DNA from: Blautia sp.
GTDB lineage: Bacteria > Bacillota > Clostridia > Lachnospirales > Lachnospiraceae
Assembly (NCBI GenBank): GCA_022764275.1
Contig: JALERH010000005.1
Location: 1 to 56,229, forward strand
DNA length: 56,229 bases
Direction of reading: 5' to 3'
Position numbers and translations under genes: made by a program. The notes under the pieces were generated by a model that saw only the letters and a program-made list of their open reading frames with translations, did not search any database and was not told the origin of the DNA. Shown piece by piece: positions 1 through 8,152 of the stretch; within the stretch, counting starts at the first letter, position 1, and every line of letters starts with the position of its first letter.

Positions 1-1072
1 CTATCCATCCCTGATCGTGGTAGGACAGATCATGGATGCACTGCTGTCCGGAAAATATGACTTAAACAAGACAGCGGTTGTCATGACGCAGACCGGCGGC
101 GGATGCCGTGCTTCCAACTATATCGCATTCATCCGGCGCGCATTAAAGAAAGCCGGTATGGAGCAGGTTCCGGTCATTTCCCTGAACTTAAGCGGCCTGG
201 AGAGCAATCCGGGATTCAAGCTTACCTTCCCGCTGGTGAAGGCAGTTGTTTACGCTGCGGTATTCGGAGATATCCTGATGAAATGCATCTACCGGATGCG
301 TCCTTACGAGCTGGAAAAAGGAATCGTAAACCGGAAACACAAGATCTGGGAGCAGCGCGTGATTGCTTTCGTATCCGGCAGTTCCTTAAGCCACAGCCAG
401 TTTAAGAAAATGTGCCGCGAAATGGTACATGACTTTGACACCATCCCCATCAGCGATGAAAAGAAACCACGCGTGGGTATCGTAGGAGAAATCCTGGTAA
501 AATTCCTTCCGGCTGCAAACAATCATCTGGCAGACCTTCTGGAGGCAGAGGGTGCAGAGCCTGTGGTACCGGATCTGATTGACTTCATGTGCTACTGTTT
601 CTATAATCAGAACTTTAAGGTGGACAATCTTGGTTTCAAGAAGTCAAAGGCTTTTATCGGAAATATGGGAATCAAGCTCATCGAGTGGGTTCGTGGAACA
701 GCCAATGATGCCCTTCGCGAGAGCCGCCACTTCCATCCTACCGCCGATATCCGGGATCTGGCCCGTATGGCAGAGCCTATCGTTTCCACCGGAAATCAGA
801 CGGGTGAAGGATGGTTCCTGACCGGTGAAATGATGGAACTGATTCACGATAACGTTCCCAATATTGTCTGCATTCAGCCTTTTGGCTGCCTGCCGAACCA
901 CATCGTAGGAAAGGGTGTTATCAAGGAAATCCGCCGCACCCACCCCAAGGCAAACATTGTGGCAATCGACTATGATCCAGGTGCCAGCGAAGTAAATCAG
1001 TTAAACAGAATCAAACTGATGCTTTCCACCGCGCAGAAAAATCTGAAGGCAGAAATTCAGAAAGACGCGTAA
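1..1072 (+). CDS. 2-hydroxyacyl-CoA dehydratase activase-type protein, C-terminal part (5' truncated by window)
   Basis: The frame is open from the first base, and codons before the GTG at 17 (Y-P-S-L-I) read on without a break, so this is the 3' part of a larger gene. About 356 residues are visible. The stretch TQTGGGCRASNY near residue 25 and later motifs such as GNMGIK and QPFGCLPNHIVGKG are typical of the C-terminal region of the long (about 1400 residue) BadF/BadG/HgdC-related proteins of Clostridia. Those combine ASKHA ATPase activator domains with a dehydratase-like domain. The family is linked to ATP-driven activation of [4Fe-4S] 2-hydroxyacyl-CoA dehydratases, but the role of this long form is not established. 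The gene ends in TAA and is followed by a strong hairpin at 1117-1153. Confidence 0.8.
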   Translation, partial: YPSLIVVGQIMDALLSGKYDLNKTAVVMTQTGGGCRASNYIAFIRRALKKAGMEQVPVISLNLSGLESNPGFKLTFPLVKAVVYAAVFGDILMKCIYRMRPYELEKGIVNRKHKIWEQRVIAFVSGSSLSHSQFKKMCREMVHDFDTIPISDEKKPRVGIVGEILVKFLPAANNHLADLLEAEGAEPVVPDLIDFMCYCFYNQNFKVDNLGFKKSKAFIGNMGIKLIEWVRGTANDALRESRHFHPTADIRDLARMAEPIVSTGNQTGEGWFLTGEMMELIHDNVPNIVCIQPFGCLPNHIVGKGVIKEIRRTHPKANIVAIDYDPGASEVNQLNRIKLMLSTAQKNLKAEIQKDA

Positions 1073-1407
1073 AACAGTAAGCAGGTAAAGTTTACTCAAC
1101 AAAACCAGAAAAAACTCCCCAGACCCAGAATTTTGCATTTTCTGGGTCTGGGGATAAATTTTTGTCTGCTGTAGATACAAAAGGTCTCTTAAAATGCTCT
1201 GTTTTACCGTAAACCCCCAGATTTTTTCTCCAGGAAGGTATATTTTTCTCTATATGCCCAAAAGTTTCTGAGCAGCAACAACTGTTCTTAGGCTCCTGAG
1301 CCAGAGGGACCGCATAATCAGCATAAACGCTGGGGTTGTGGGTGTTTTTCACCCACTATTCCCCATGAAGAGCCTATCATATCCCATATATTTTGGGGGC
1401 TTTCTCA
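1073..1407. other. 335-base gene-free stretch: hairpin-bounded segment with a doubtful 86-codon ORF
   Basis: No convincing gene lies here. The segment is bounded by the 14-bp stem at 1117-1153 and by a second perfect hairpin, GTGGGTG-ttttt-CACCCAC, at 1338-1356. A smaller palindrome GGCTCCTGAGCC sits at 1291-1302. On the minus strand a GTG-started open frame (1352 to 1092, 86 codons) crosses the whole segment; its start lies inside one hairpin and its end runs through the other. It has no ribosome binding site, which argues against translation. The layout resembles a small interspersed repeat (MITE/REP-like) as much as plain intergenic DNA, but no second copy is present in this window. Confidence 0.4.
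1117..1162. terminator. Bidirectional rho-independent terminator
   Basis: A perfect 14-bp stem (CCCCAGACCCAGAA at 1117-1130 with its complement at 1140-1153) encloses a 9-base loop. A run of A lies on the left (1110-1114) and TAAATTTTT on the right (1154-1162), so it can act in both directions. It would end the upstream plus-strand gene. It also lies at one edge of the hairpin-bounded segment described for 1073-1407. Confidence 0.75.
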
Positions 1408-2976
1408 TCACAGAAACTTCTCATCTCCCGCCTTGCTGATTACCATATAAACGCCAAAATACACAGCGACTGCCAGAATCACTGCGATTCCAAGGCAGAT
1501 GATATTCGAATGGATCAGGTGGTAAAGTCCGTAATATACGCCTCCTGCCACCACTCCCATAGGGACTGAGGCAATCAGCGGATTCAGATAAGCGGATTTC
1601 CACGGATTTTTGTACTGCACATACTTTTTCATGGCCAGCTCGTTCAGAAGACACATCACCACCGCATAGATGATCATAGCGATCACAATGGTGTAGACTC
1701 CCAGATCGGTGACCAGAAGAAGGATTGCCATTGCAATTACATCGGCAACCAGCGCGATGGCCGCATTCTTCATGGGAATATTTGGCTTTCCGATTCCCTG
1801 CAGCACACCGTTGGAAATGTTGGAGTTTCCATTTAAAATAATGGTAATGGCACCCAGCAGCATAAGCTGTCCGCCTGCTCCCGTCGTGCTCGGGAAAAGG
1901 AGACGGGTGATCGGTCCTGACAAAACTGCCAGCCCCACCGTACACGGAATGGAGATAAACATACTGATCCAGGTTGCTTTATCAATCTTGCTCCGTGCGC
2001 CATCCAGATCTCCTTTCGCATAATGAGAGGAAACCTCCGGGATCATGGAGGTCGGAGCTGTACTTGCCAGAGTCAGAGGAATGTTGATCAGTGTCATATA
2101 ATATCCATATTCCGCGTACATACTCTGAATCAGGTCGTGATCCTGTCCTTTCATACCCAGAATGCCGGAATACATGTAGCTGTTGATAAATCCGTTTACA
2201 TTGTAGATAAAAGAGCTGAGAATGATCGGCATAACGATCAGGATGATGCTTTTCATCACGTCCGAAGTCGGCTCATTAATGGAAACGTGATCATGCTTCA
2301 GCTTTTTCCGAATAGTCTTCTGGTTAAGCCTGTACACGAAGATCATGAATATAAGGGCTGCAAGCACACCGGCTCCCGTACCCATGGTAGCTCCTGCAGC
2401 ACCCCAGGACTGCACCGCAGATGCCTTCTGGCCGCTGAAATGGTTTAACATCACACTGGACATCAAAAGGGCAAAGGTCGCTACAAATATCTGCTCCACG
2501 ATCTGAGAGATCGAGGTGGGCATCATGTTCCGGTATGCCTGAAAATATCCGCGGAACACGCCCAGAACTCCGGACAGGAAAATGGTCGGAGCCAGCATAC
2601 GAAGAGGAAGTCTCGCTCCTGCCATGGATTCCGGAACCAGGATCGAGGCACCAAAGAAACAAAACAGCGCCACAACACCGCCTGCGATTCCTACATACAA
2701 AAGCGCGCAATGGAATACTTTCTGCGCGTCCTTATAGCGCTTGAAAGCAATCTTTTCCGCCATGATCTTTGATACGGCCTGCGGAATGCTGAAAGATGCG
2801 ATCATCAGCAGAATAAAGTAAACATTCTGCGCATAATTAAACAGAGCGTAGCTGTTGTTTCCCAGCGTGGCAGACAGGGGACTTTTATACAGCATACCGA
2901 TGATTTTGGATATCAGTGCCGCAACCATCAGAAAGGATGCATTTTTTACCAGTGTATTATCGTTATTTTTACCCAT
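1408..2976 (-). CDS. MATE/MurJ-type oligosaccharide flippase (SpoVB/RfbX-like)
   Basis: A 522-residue, very hydrophobic protein with about 14 predicted membrane helices, the usual size and layout of the MVF/polysaccharide flippase superfamily (MurJ, SpoVB, Wzx). The N-terminus (NASFLMVAALISKIIGML, then a Leu/Tyr-rich first helix pair) matches the SpoVB/MurJ type. Such proteins move lipid-linked sugars, often lipid II or spore cortex precursors, across the cytoplasmic membrane. Start: ATG at 2974-2976, preceded by AGGGG and AAAGG on the minus strand. It lies 14 bases after ung and probably shares its transcript. Whether the substrate is lipid II or another glycan cannot be told from sequence alone. 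Confidence 0.85.
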   Translation of the reverse strand: MGKNNDNTLVKNASFLMVAALISKIIGMLYKSPLSATLGNNSYALFNYAQNVYFILLMIASFSIPQAVSKIMAEKIAFKRYKDAQKVFHCALLYVGIAGGVVALFCFFGASILVPESMAGARLPLRMLAPTIFLSGVLGVFRGYFQAYRNMMPTSISQIVEQIFVATFALLMSSVMLNHFSGQKASAVQSWGAAGATMGTGAGVLAALIFMIFVYRLNQKTIRKKLKHDHVSINEPTSDVMKSIILIVMPIILSSFIYNVNGFINSYMYSGILGMKGQDHDLIQSMYAEYGYYMTLINIPLTLASTAPTSMIPEVSSHYAKGDLDGARSKIDKATWISMFISIPCTVGLAVLSGPITRLLFPSTTGAGGQLMLLGAITIILNGNSNISNGVLQGIGKPNIPMKNAAIALVADVIAMAILLLVTDLGVYTIVIAMIIYAVVMCLLNELAMKKYVQYKNPWKSAYLNPLIASVPMGVVAGGVYYGLYHLIHSNIICLGIAVILAVAVYFGVYMVISKAGDEKFL

Positions 2977-2990
2977 AACCTTTTGTTCCC

Positions 2991-3671
2991 CTATCGCTCG
3001 ATATTCTCAATCTGCCAGTCAATGGGCGCAAGCCCGTTTTCCTGAAGAAATGCATTTGTCCTGCCAAAATGCCTGCATCCGAAAAATCCCCTTGCCGCTG
3101 AGAGGGGGCTTGGATGAGCAGCTGTCAGCACAAGCTGTTTCGGATTATTCAGCATGGTTTTTTTCATTTGTGCCGGTCTTCCCCACAGCAGGTAGACGAT
3201 GGGGCGATCCTGCTCATTTAAGATCCGTATGACCGCATCCGTAAAGGATTCCCAGCCGATTCCCCGGTGAGAATTCGCCTGATGTGCACGGACCGTCAGA
3301 ACGGTATTCAATAAAAGCACTCCCTGCTTCGCCCATTTTTCCAGGCATCCGTTATTGGGGATATAGCACCCGCAGTCATCATGGAGCTCCTGGTAAATAT
3401 TCACCAGGGAGGGCGGTATCTCCACATCTTTTTTTACGGAAAAGCACAGGCCGTTTGCCTGTCCGTCGTTGTGATAAGGATCCTGCCCCAATATCACCAC
3501 TTTTACCTCATTTAGAGGAGTAAAGTGGAAGGCATTAAACATATCCTCCGGAGGCGGAAAAACCTTCCGCGTCCTGTATTCGTTCATTACTGTCTGATAT
3601 AATCTCGCATAATATGGCTGGTGGAATTCGTCTTTCAGCGCTTCCTGCCAGTCTCCCGCTATTGGGGCCAT
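2991..3671 (-). CDS. ung: Uracil-DNA glycosylase
   Basis: 226 residues, the usual family-1 UDG size. The catalytic water-activating loop GQDPYH is at residues 62-67 (Asp64), and the DNA-intercalation loop HPSPLSAARGFFGCRHF lies near the C-terminus with its conserved His-Pro-Ser-Pro. The enzyme removes uracil from DNA to start base excision repair. The ATG at 3669-3671 is preceded by AGAGGTGAG. The gene sits 34 bases after hisF and 14 bases before the flippase, all on the minus strand, so co-transcription with hisHF is likely although the functions are unrelated. Confidence 0.97.
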   Translation of the reverse strand: MAPIAGDWQEALKDEFHQPYYARLYQTVMNEYRTRKVFPPPEDMFNAFHFTPLNEVKVVILGQDPYHNDGQANGLCFSVKKDVEIPPSLVNIYQELHDDCGCYIPNNGCLEKWAKQGVLLLNTVLTVRAHQANSHRGIGWESFTDAVIRILNEQDRPIVYLLWGRPAQMKKTMLNNPKQLVLTAAHPSPLSAARGFFGCRHFGRTNAFLQENGLAPIDWQIENIER

Positions 3672-3705
3672 CTTCTCACCTCTTTATCCTTTGCCTTCTT
3701 CTTTT

Positions 3706-4464
3706 TTATCGGCGTACCGATACGCCCTTCTCTGCCAGGTAATCCTTTACCTCGGAAATCTCCAGTTCTTTATAATGGAACAAAGATGCCGCCAGTGCCG
3801 CATCTGCGCCACCATCTGTCAGGGCTTCATAAAAATGTTCCAGAGTTCCAGCACCTCCCGATGCGATTACCGGAATGGAAACTGCATCCGATATTGCTCT
3901 GGTAAGGGCAATATCGTATCCTGCTTTCGTCCCGTCACAGTCCATGCTGGTGAGCAGGATTTCCCCTGCGCCAAGAGCCTCTGCCTTCTTTGCCCATTCT
4001 TCAGCATCGATTCCTGTATCCAGACGCCCGCCGTGCTTATAGATGTTCCAGCCGCCGTCCGGACGGCGTTTTGCATCGATTGCGACCACCACACACTGGC
4101 TGCCGAATTTATTTGCTGCCTCCGAGATCAGCTCCGGTCTGTCAATGGCAGCAGAATTCACGGAAATCTTGTCCGCACCTTCTCTGAGGAGCTTTTTGAA
4201 ATCCTCGACTGTACGGATCCCGCCTCCGACCGTAAAGGGAATGAACACATTTGCTGCGACTTTCCGCACCATTTCCACCACCGTATCCCGTTTCTCACAG
4301 GAAGCCGTGATATCCAGAAAAACCAGTTCATCCGCACCGGCTGCATCGTATGCCTTCGCAATCTCCACCGGGTCACCCGCATCCTTTAAATCCACAAAAT
4401 TCACGCCTTTTACAACGCGGCCCTTATTTACATCCAGACAGGGAATAATTCTTTTTGTAAACAT
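3706..4464 (-). CDS. hisF: Imidazole glycerol phosphate synthase, cyclase subunit HisF
   Basis: 252 residues from ATG 4462-4464 (AGGGAGG ribosome binding site just upstream), the normal HisF length. An in-frame start ten codons earlier lies inside hisH and lacks a ribosome binding site. The (beta/alpha)8 barrel is recognised by the N-terminal KRIIPCLDV (catalytic Asp), FLDITAS and VGGGIRT phosphate-binding stretch, [20 protein letters not shown] (second catalytic Asp) and ASGGAG. With HisH it converts PRFAR plus ammonia into IGP and AICAR in histidine synthesis. The start lies 4 bases after the hisH stop, suggesting translational coupling. The other his genes are not in the window. Confidence 0.97.
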   Translation of the reverse strand: MFTKRIIPCLDVNKGRVVKGVNFVDLKDAGDPVEIAKAYDAAGADELVFLDITASCEKRDTVVEMVRKVAANVFIPFTVGGGIRTVEDFKKLLREGADKISVNSAAIDRPELISEAANKFGSQCVVVAIDAKRRPDGGWNIYKHGGRLDTGIDAEEWAKKAEALGAGEILLTSMDCDGTKAGYDIALTRAISDAVSIPVIASGGAGTLEHFYEALTDGGADAALAASLFHYKELEISEVKDYLAEKGVSVRR

Positions 4465-4468
4465 GAGT

Positions 4469-5086
4469 TTAGTCCTCCCTTCCGATCTTTGCAAAGTTTT
4501 CCAGGATCTTCAGACCATACCGGCTGCTTTTTTCCGGATGGAACTGGCAAGCAAACACATTATCCTTTTCCACGGAAGCATGGATACAGGTACTGTACTG
4601 TGTCGTAGCCTTTACGATTTCCGGCTCCTGTGCCTGCAGATAATAGGAATGTACAAAATAAACATATGTCTGCTCCGGGATTCCCTCAAAAAGTCTTCCC
4701 TGATTCTGAAGGTGCAGGGAATTCCATCCCATATGTGGAATCTTCAGGCCCGGGGACGGCGGAATCTTTACAATCTTTCCTTTCAGGAGGCCAAGTCCTT
4801 CCACACCAGGGCTCTCCTCACTGGATTCAAAAAGAAGCTGAAGTCCCAGACAAATACCCAGGAAAGGCTTTTTTTCCTCCACGATTTTATTTATCACAGG
4901 AACCAGTCCATATGTATGCAGATTCTGCATCGCCTCCCCAAAGCTTCCCACTCCGGGCAAAATAGCTTTGTCTGCTTTTAATAGAACCTCCGGATCACGT
5001 GAGACCACTGTCTCCTCTCCGAGAAAATGAAGGGCCTTTTCCACGCTTTTGATATTTCCTGCGTCATAGTCGATTATTCCAATCAT
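4469..5086 (-). CDS. hisH: Imidazole glycerol phosphate synthase, glutaminase subunit HisH
   Basis: 205 residues from ATG 5084-5086 with TCAGGAGGAAAG upstream; the frame is open for 55 more codons but that extension crosses the promoter and is not family-like. It is a class-I glutamine amidotransferase: nucleophile Cys79 in GICLGLQ, and His183 and Glu185 in QFHPEKS form the triad. It supplies ammonia to HisF. It is first in the hisH-hisF-ung-flippase unit and is preceded by a promoter whose -10 is covered by a palindrome. Confidence 0.97.
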   Translation of the reverse strand: MIGIIDYDAGNIKSVEKALHFLGEETVVSRDPEVLLKADKAILPGVGSFGEAMQNLHTYGLVPVINKIVEEKKPFLGICLGLQLLFESSEESPGVEGLGLLKGKIVKIPPSPGLKIPHMGWNSLHLQNQGRLFEGIPEQTYVYFVHSYYLQAQEPEIVKATTQYSTCIHASVEKDNVFACQFHPEKSSRYGLKILENFAKIGRED

Positions 5087-5132
5087 AGCTTTCCTCCTGA
5101 TGTCAACTTTATCCTGGTGTGTCATATATAAC

Positions 5133-5164
5133 TTAGTATAATTCAATACTAAAGTATAACGCAA
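5133..5164 (-). promoter_or_regulatory. his operon promoter with overlapping operator-like palindrome
   Basis: On the minus strand TTGCGT (5159-5164) and TATACT (5135-5140) are 18 bases apart and form a plausible sigma-A promoter. A palindrome TTAGTAT-N6-ATACTAA (5133-5152, perfect 7-base arms) covers the -10 and much of the spacer, the place expected for a repressor site. Predicted TrpR/YerC-family HisR operators upstream of his genes in Firmicutes are TTAGTA-type palindromes; assigning this site to HisR is inference. Confidence 0.55.
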
Positions 5165-5209
5165 AAAAGGACAGTTGCAAAGTAATTTCTTCGCAACTGC
5201 TCTTTTTTT
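5163..5209. terminator. Terminator of the two-component operon (bidirectional)
   Basis: Stem CAGTTGCAAAG (5172-5182) pairs with CTTCGCAACTG (5189-5199), with one wobble or mismatch. On the minus strand it is followed by CCTTTTTTGC (T run at 5163-5168), directly after the sensor kinase stop. On the plus strand a T run at 5202-5209 follows. It insulates the two-component operon from the his promoter. Confidence 0.8.
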
Positions 5210-6743
5210 ATTTGCGATCCAGTGTAAACCAGAATTCCACACCGTTGTCAAAATTCTGCACGCCGTATTCCTGGTTCATACCTTCCATAATTGCTTTTAC
5301 AATGGAGAGGCCGATTCCGCTGCCGCCATACTCTCTGGTACGCGCCTTGTCCACCTTGTAAAATTTGTTCCACAGATTCGGGATATCTGCCTCCGGAATG
5401 GGCGTTCCCGTGTTGAAGACGGTCACCTTCACCCTGTCTTCTCCCTCATTCAGGACTTTGATCTCGATTTCTTTTTCTCCTTCCAGATGATTGAGAGCGT
5501 TGCTCACATAATTGGTGACAACCTCTTCTGTCTTGAATTCATCCGCCCATACGTAGACAGGAGCATCGTATGCAAAAAGAATCCTTGCACCTTTCTGCTG
5601 GATCATAATGTCCATCGTAGAAAGAACGCCTTTTATCAGCGCGATCAGGTCAAACCGCTCCATCACAGCCGCGTCACGGCCGGATTCAAGCTGATTGAGC
5701 GTCAGCAGATTTTTTACAAGCTTATTCATCTTGGATGCCTCATCAATGATTACATCGCAGTAAAATTCCATACTCTCCGGATCATCGTTAATATTTTCCT
5801 TTAATCCTTCCGCATATCCCTGGACGAGGGCAATGGGTGTCTTCAGTTCGTGGGAAACATTATCCAGGAATTCCTTTCGCATTTCATCAATTTTCACCCG
5901 GTCCGCAATATCCTTCTGAAGCTTGTTATTTGCCGATTTCAGTTCCGAGATCGTCTGCTGCAGCTGGCTTGACATCTTGTTAAAATTATCTCCCAGAACA
6001 TCGATCTCATTGTTTGTATGGCTGGTATACCGTGCCTCAAAATCCAGATCAGACATCCTTCTGGACAGCTCTGTCAGCTCACTGATGGGCTTTGTAATCT
6101 TTTTCGTAACAGCCCAGATGATCATCCCGCTGATGAGCACGATCACAATTCCCACAAAGAAGTAAAACTTATTGGATATGGCAGCGCTTTCCCGGATACT
6201 GGAAAGAGGCGTTCTGATCAGAAAATAGTTGCCGTTTTCAAAGCAGCCCCAGCATTCCACATAGTCCATACCCGCAAAACGGTCATGAATCTTCTGCACC
6301 ACATAATCATCAGATTTTTCCAGGACTTTACCATTTCCTCTGTCCTGATCCAGGTCACTGGCGTAGCCAAAAAAAAGCTTGCTTCGAAGCTGACCTTCAT
6401 TTTCCGGCCAGCAGATATATTTGCTGTTATCCGGATTTACCAGGACCCAGCTCAAGTTATTTCTCGATCCGGTCTGGACGATTTCAGATGCGATTTCTTC
6501 CGTGGTACCGTCATTATGAACCAGCGCATCGATGTCCAGTGTACTCAGTGTTGCCCTTGCCTGCAGAAGGATTTCCTTCTTCTTTGACACATAATAGCTT
6601 TCCAGAAACAGAACATTAATAATAAATATAGTGAGAATAGATAAAAGCAGCAGTCCGATAAAATTCAGAGTAATCTGATGCTTCAGTGACTGCTTTTTTT
6701 TCGCTTTCCGCTTTTTCCCTTCTGCTTTTGCTTCCTCTTCCAT
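5208..6743 (-). CDS. Membrane sensor histidine kinase (HAMP, HisKA, HATPase)
   Basis: 511 residues. A basic, Lys-rich N-terminus (residues 1-22) is followed by a membrane helix at about 25-46, an extracytoplasmic sensor region of about 145 residues, a second helix at 193-212 and a HAMP linker to about 265. The dimerisation/phosphoacceptor helix carries SHELKTP with His298. A C-terminal HATPase domain has an N-box (NYVSNALNH) and glycine boxes (GGSGIGLSI). It presumably phosphorylates the response regulator encoded just upstream; the ATG overlaps that gene's TAA by one base (TAATG). The sensed signal is unknown. The layout matches Firmicutes kinases that monitor the envelope, but nothing here fixes the ligand. 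Confidence 0.93.
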   Translation of the reverse strand: MEEEAKAEGKKRKAKKKQSLKHQITLNFIGLLLLSILTIFIINVLFLESYYVSKKKEILLQARATLSTLDIDALVHNDGTTEEIASEIVQTGSRNNLSWVLVNPDNSKYICWPENEGQLRSKLFFGYASDLDQDRGNGKVLEKSDDYVVQKIHDRFAGMDYVECWGCFENGNYFLIRTPLSSIRESAAISNKFYFFVGIVIVLISGMIIWAVTKKITKPISELTELSRRMSDLDFEARYTSHTNNEIDVLGDNFNKMSSQLQQTISELKSANNKLQKDIADRVKIDEMRKEFLDNVSHELKTPIALVQGYAEGLKENINDDPESMEFYCDVIIDEASKMNKLVKNLLTLNQLESGRDAAVMERFDLIALIKGVLSTMDIMIQQKGARILFAYDAPVYVWADEFKTEEVVTNYVSNALNHLEGEKEIEIKVLNEGEDRVKVTVFNTGTPIPEADIPNLWNKFYKVDKARTREYGGSGIGLSIVKAIMEGMNQEYGVQNFDNGVEFWFTLDRK

Positions 6744-7423
6744 TATTCGGTCACCTCGAATTTATAGCCCATTCCCCAGACTGTTTTAATATATTCGCCT
6801 TTTTCTCCCATTTTGCTTCTCAGCTTCTTTACATGGGTATCAATGGTACGGGCGTCTCCGAAATAGTCGTAATTCCATACGGAATTCAGAATTTTTTCCC
6901 TGGACAGGGCAATTCCCTGGTTTTCCAGGAAATACGTCAGAAGCTCAAATTCCTTAAAGCTAAGTTCCATGGGCTTTCCATCCACAGTCGCCAGATGAGC
7001 GGCTTTATCAATGACGATTCCTCCTGCTGCAAGAGTATCCTCTGTATTGCTCTGTCCGGTACGGCGAAGGATTGCCTCCACTCTTGCCACCAGAATCTTT
7101 GGGCTGAAGGGCTTGGATATGTACTCATCCACACCCAGATCAAAGCCCAGAAGCTCATCCCGCTCATCCCCGCGGGCGGTCAGCATGATGATCGGCACCT
7201 TGGAGTTTTTCCGCACTTCCCGGCAGACCTCCCATCCGTCCATTTTCGGCATCATCACATCCAGTATGATCAGGGCAATGTCTTTCTCTTTATAAAAGAC
7301 ATCCATTGCCTCCTCACCATCCCCGGCCTCCAGTACCTGGAAGTTTTTCTTTGTCAGAAAGTCTTTTACCAGCTTTCTCATACGGCTTTCATCGTCCACA
7401 ACCAGAATTTTCAGTGCATCCAT
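6743..7423 (-). CDS. OmpR/PhoB-family response regulator
   Basis: 226 residues. The receiver domain has acidic residues Asp10/Asp11, phosphoacceptor Asp55 in LIILDVMMPKMDG, a conserved Thr (MLTARGD) and Lys in ISKPF. The C-terminal half is a winged-helix DNA-binding domain (LSFKEFELLTYFLEN, VWGMGYKFE). It is first in a two-gene operon and is translationally coupled to the kinase by TAATG. The start ATG is preceded by AGGAGGAG. Targets are unknown. Confidence 0.95.
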   Translation of the reverse strand: MDALKILVVDDESRMRKLVKDFLTKKNFQVLEAGDGEEAMDVFYKEKDIALIILDVMMPKMDGWEVCREVRKNSKVPIIMLTARGDERDELLGFDLGVDEYISKPFSPKILVARVEAILRRTGQSNTEDTLAAGGIVIDKAAHLATVDGKPMELSFKEFELLTYFLENQGIALSREKILNSVWNYDYFGDARTIDTHVKKLRSKMGEKGEYIKTVWGMGYKFEVTE

Positions 7424-7532
7424 TTATATCTCCTCCTGTCAATAGGTAAGTCTCTTATCATTTTTTAACATATTAGCAGATATTTATGTATGTTTTGTGA
7501 ACAATGGTAAAAATCTGTATACAACTAAAAAT

Positions 7533-7558
7533 AAAAAAGAGATACTCTTCAGTATCTC
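7533..7558 (-). terminator. Terminator of the ssrA-tRNA-Val transcript
   Basis: An 8-bp perfect stem GAGATACT/AGTATCTC (7539-7546 and 7551-7558) has a CTTC tetraloop. On the minus strand it is followed by TTTTTTATTTTT. It lies 9 bases past the tRNA 3' end and would end the tmRNA-tRNA transcript before the response regulator gene. Confidence 0.88.
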
Positions 7559-7567
7559 CCTTTCAAG

Positions 7568-7641
7568 TGGAAGCAATGGGGCTCGAACCCATGACCTCTC
7601 GCGTGTGAGGCGAACGCTCATCCCGGCTGAGCTATGCTTCC
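7568..7641 (-). tRNA. tRNA-Val (anticodon CAC)
   Basis: A full cloverleaf folds on the minus strand: acceptor GGAAGCA/TGCTTCC, D-arm GCTC/GAGC, anticodon stem TTCGC/GCGAG with loop CTCACAC (anticodon CAC, valine codon GUG), and T-arm ATGGG-TTCGAGC-CCCAT. The discriminator base is A. The CCA end is not encoded. It begins 4 bases after the tmRNA 3' end. Confidence 0.96.
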
Positions 7642-7645
7642 GATA

Positions 7646-7992
7646 TGGACCTGGCGGGAATTGAACCCGCGTCCGAAAGCCTATCCCTTGTGGCATCTCC
7701 CATCACAGTCGCTGTTTTTACATTCCCTCCACAGCACGCCCACCGACAGGCTTACTGCTTCAGTAGCTTCATGATACATCTGCCGGGGCAAAGCTTACCC
7801 GACAAGGTTTCTCACATAGTCGACGCCAGACTCCTGATGTGTGAGTGCATCAGGACTGACGAGCTGCACTTAGGCAGCTGCTAACTGATAATCGTCAGCG
7901 TTTATATTTAGATTTTCCCGTTATTACGCAGTTCGGGAGACTGCGGATGGCTTCCACAACTTCAAAACCCCCGTCGAAACCAGTACAAGCCC
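7646..7992 (-). ncRNA. ssrA: Transfer-messenger RNA (tmRNA)
   Basis: One-piece tmRNA on the minus strand. The 5' end GGGCTTG pairs with 3' CAGGTCC (with G-U pairs) as the tRNA-like acceptor stem. The family signature CTGGTTTCGACGGGG follows the 5' end, and the T-arm GCGGG-TTCAATT-CCCGC precedes the 3' end. The tag frame at 7899-7870 reads GCT GAC GAT TAT CAG TTA GCA GCT GCC TAA, giving the degradation tag ADDYQLAAA. CCA is not encoded. The molecule rescues stalled ribosomes with SmpB. Ends are placed from the acceptor pairing and could differ by a base. Confidence 0.93.
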
Positions 7993-8064
7993 GTGTAGTA
8001 ATACAGACTGATATATCTGGTACGCAGACGAAACAAAAGCAATGAAGCTGCTTTCTGTTGTATT

Positions 8065-8093
8065 ATTATAGGCACATAAAAAAGAAGTGTCAA
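8065..8093 (-). promoter_or_regulatory. ssrA promoter (consensus sigma-A)
   Basis: On the minus strand TTGACA (8088-8093) and TATAAT (8065-8070) are both perfect, with a 17-base spacer. Transcription should begin near 8058, about 65 bases before the mature tmRNA 5' end, leaving a leader for 5' processing. Confidence 0.93.
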
Positions 8094-8152
8094 GGCTTTT
8101 CACAAAATAGTCCAAAATTTTATCTATCCGTCCCTCACATATTCCAGGACAT

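Noticed and set aside
1092-1352. 86-codon minus-strand open frame as a real protein gene
   Set aside because: GTG start inside a perfect hairpin, no ribosome binding site, and its 3' part is the arm of a terminator. Kept only as part of the unexplained segment.
4043-4981. 312-codon plus-strand frame opposite hisF and hisH
   Set aside because: It is antisense to two clearly recognised his genes and shows no protein-family features.
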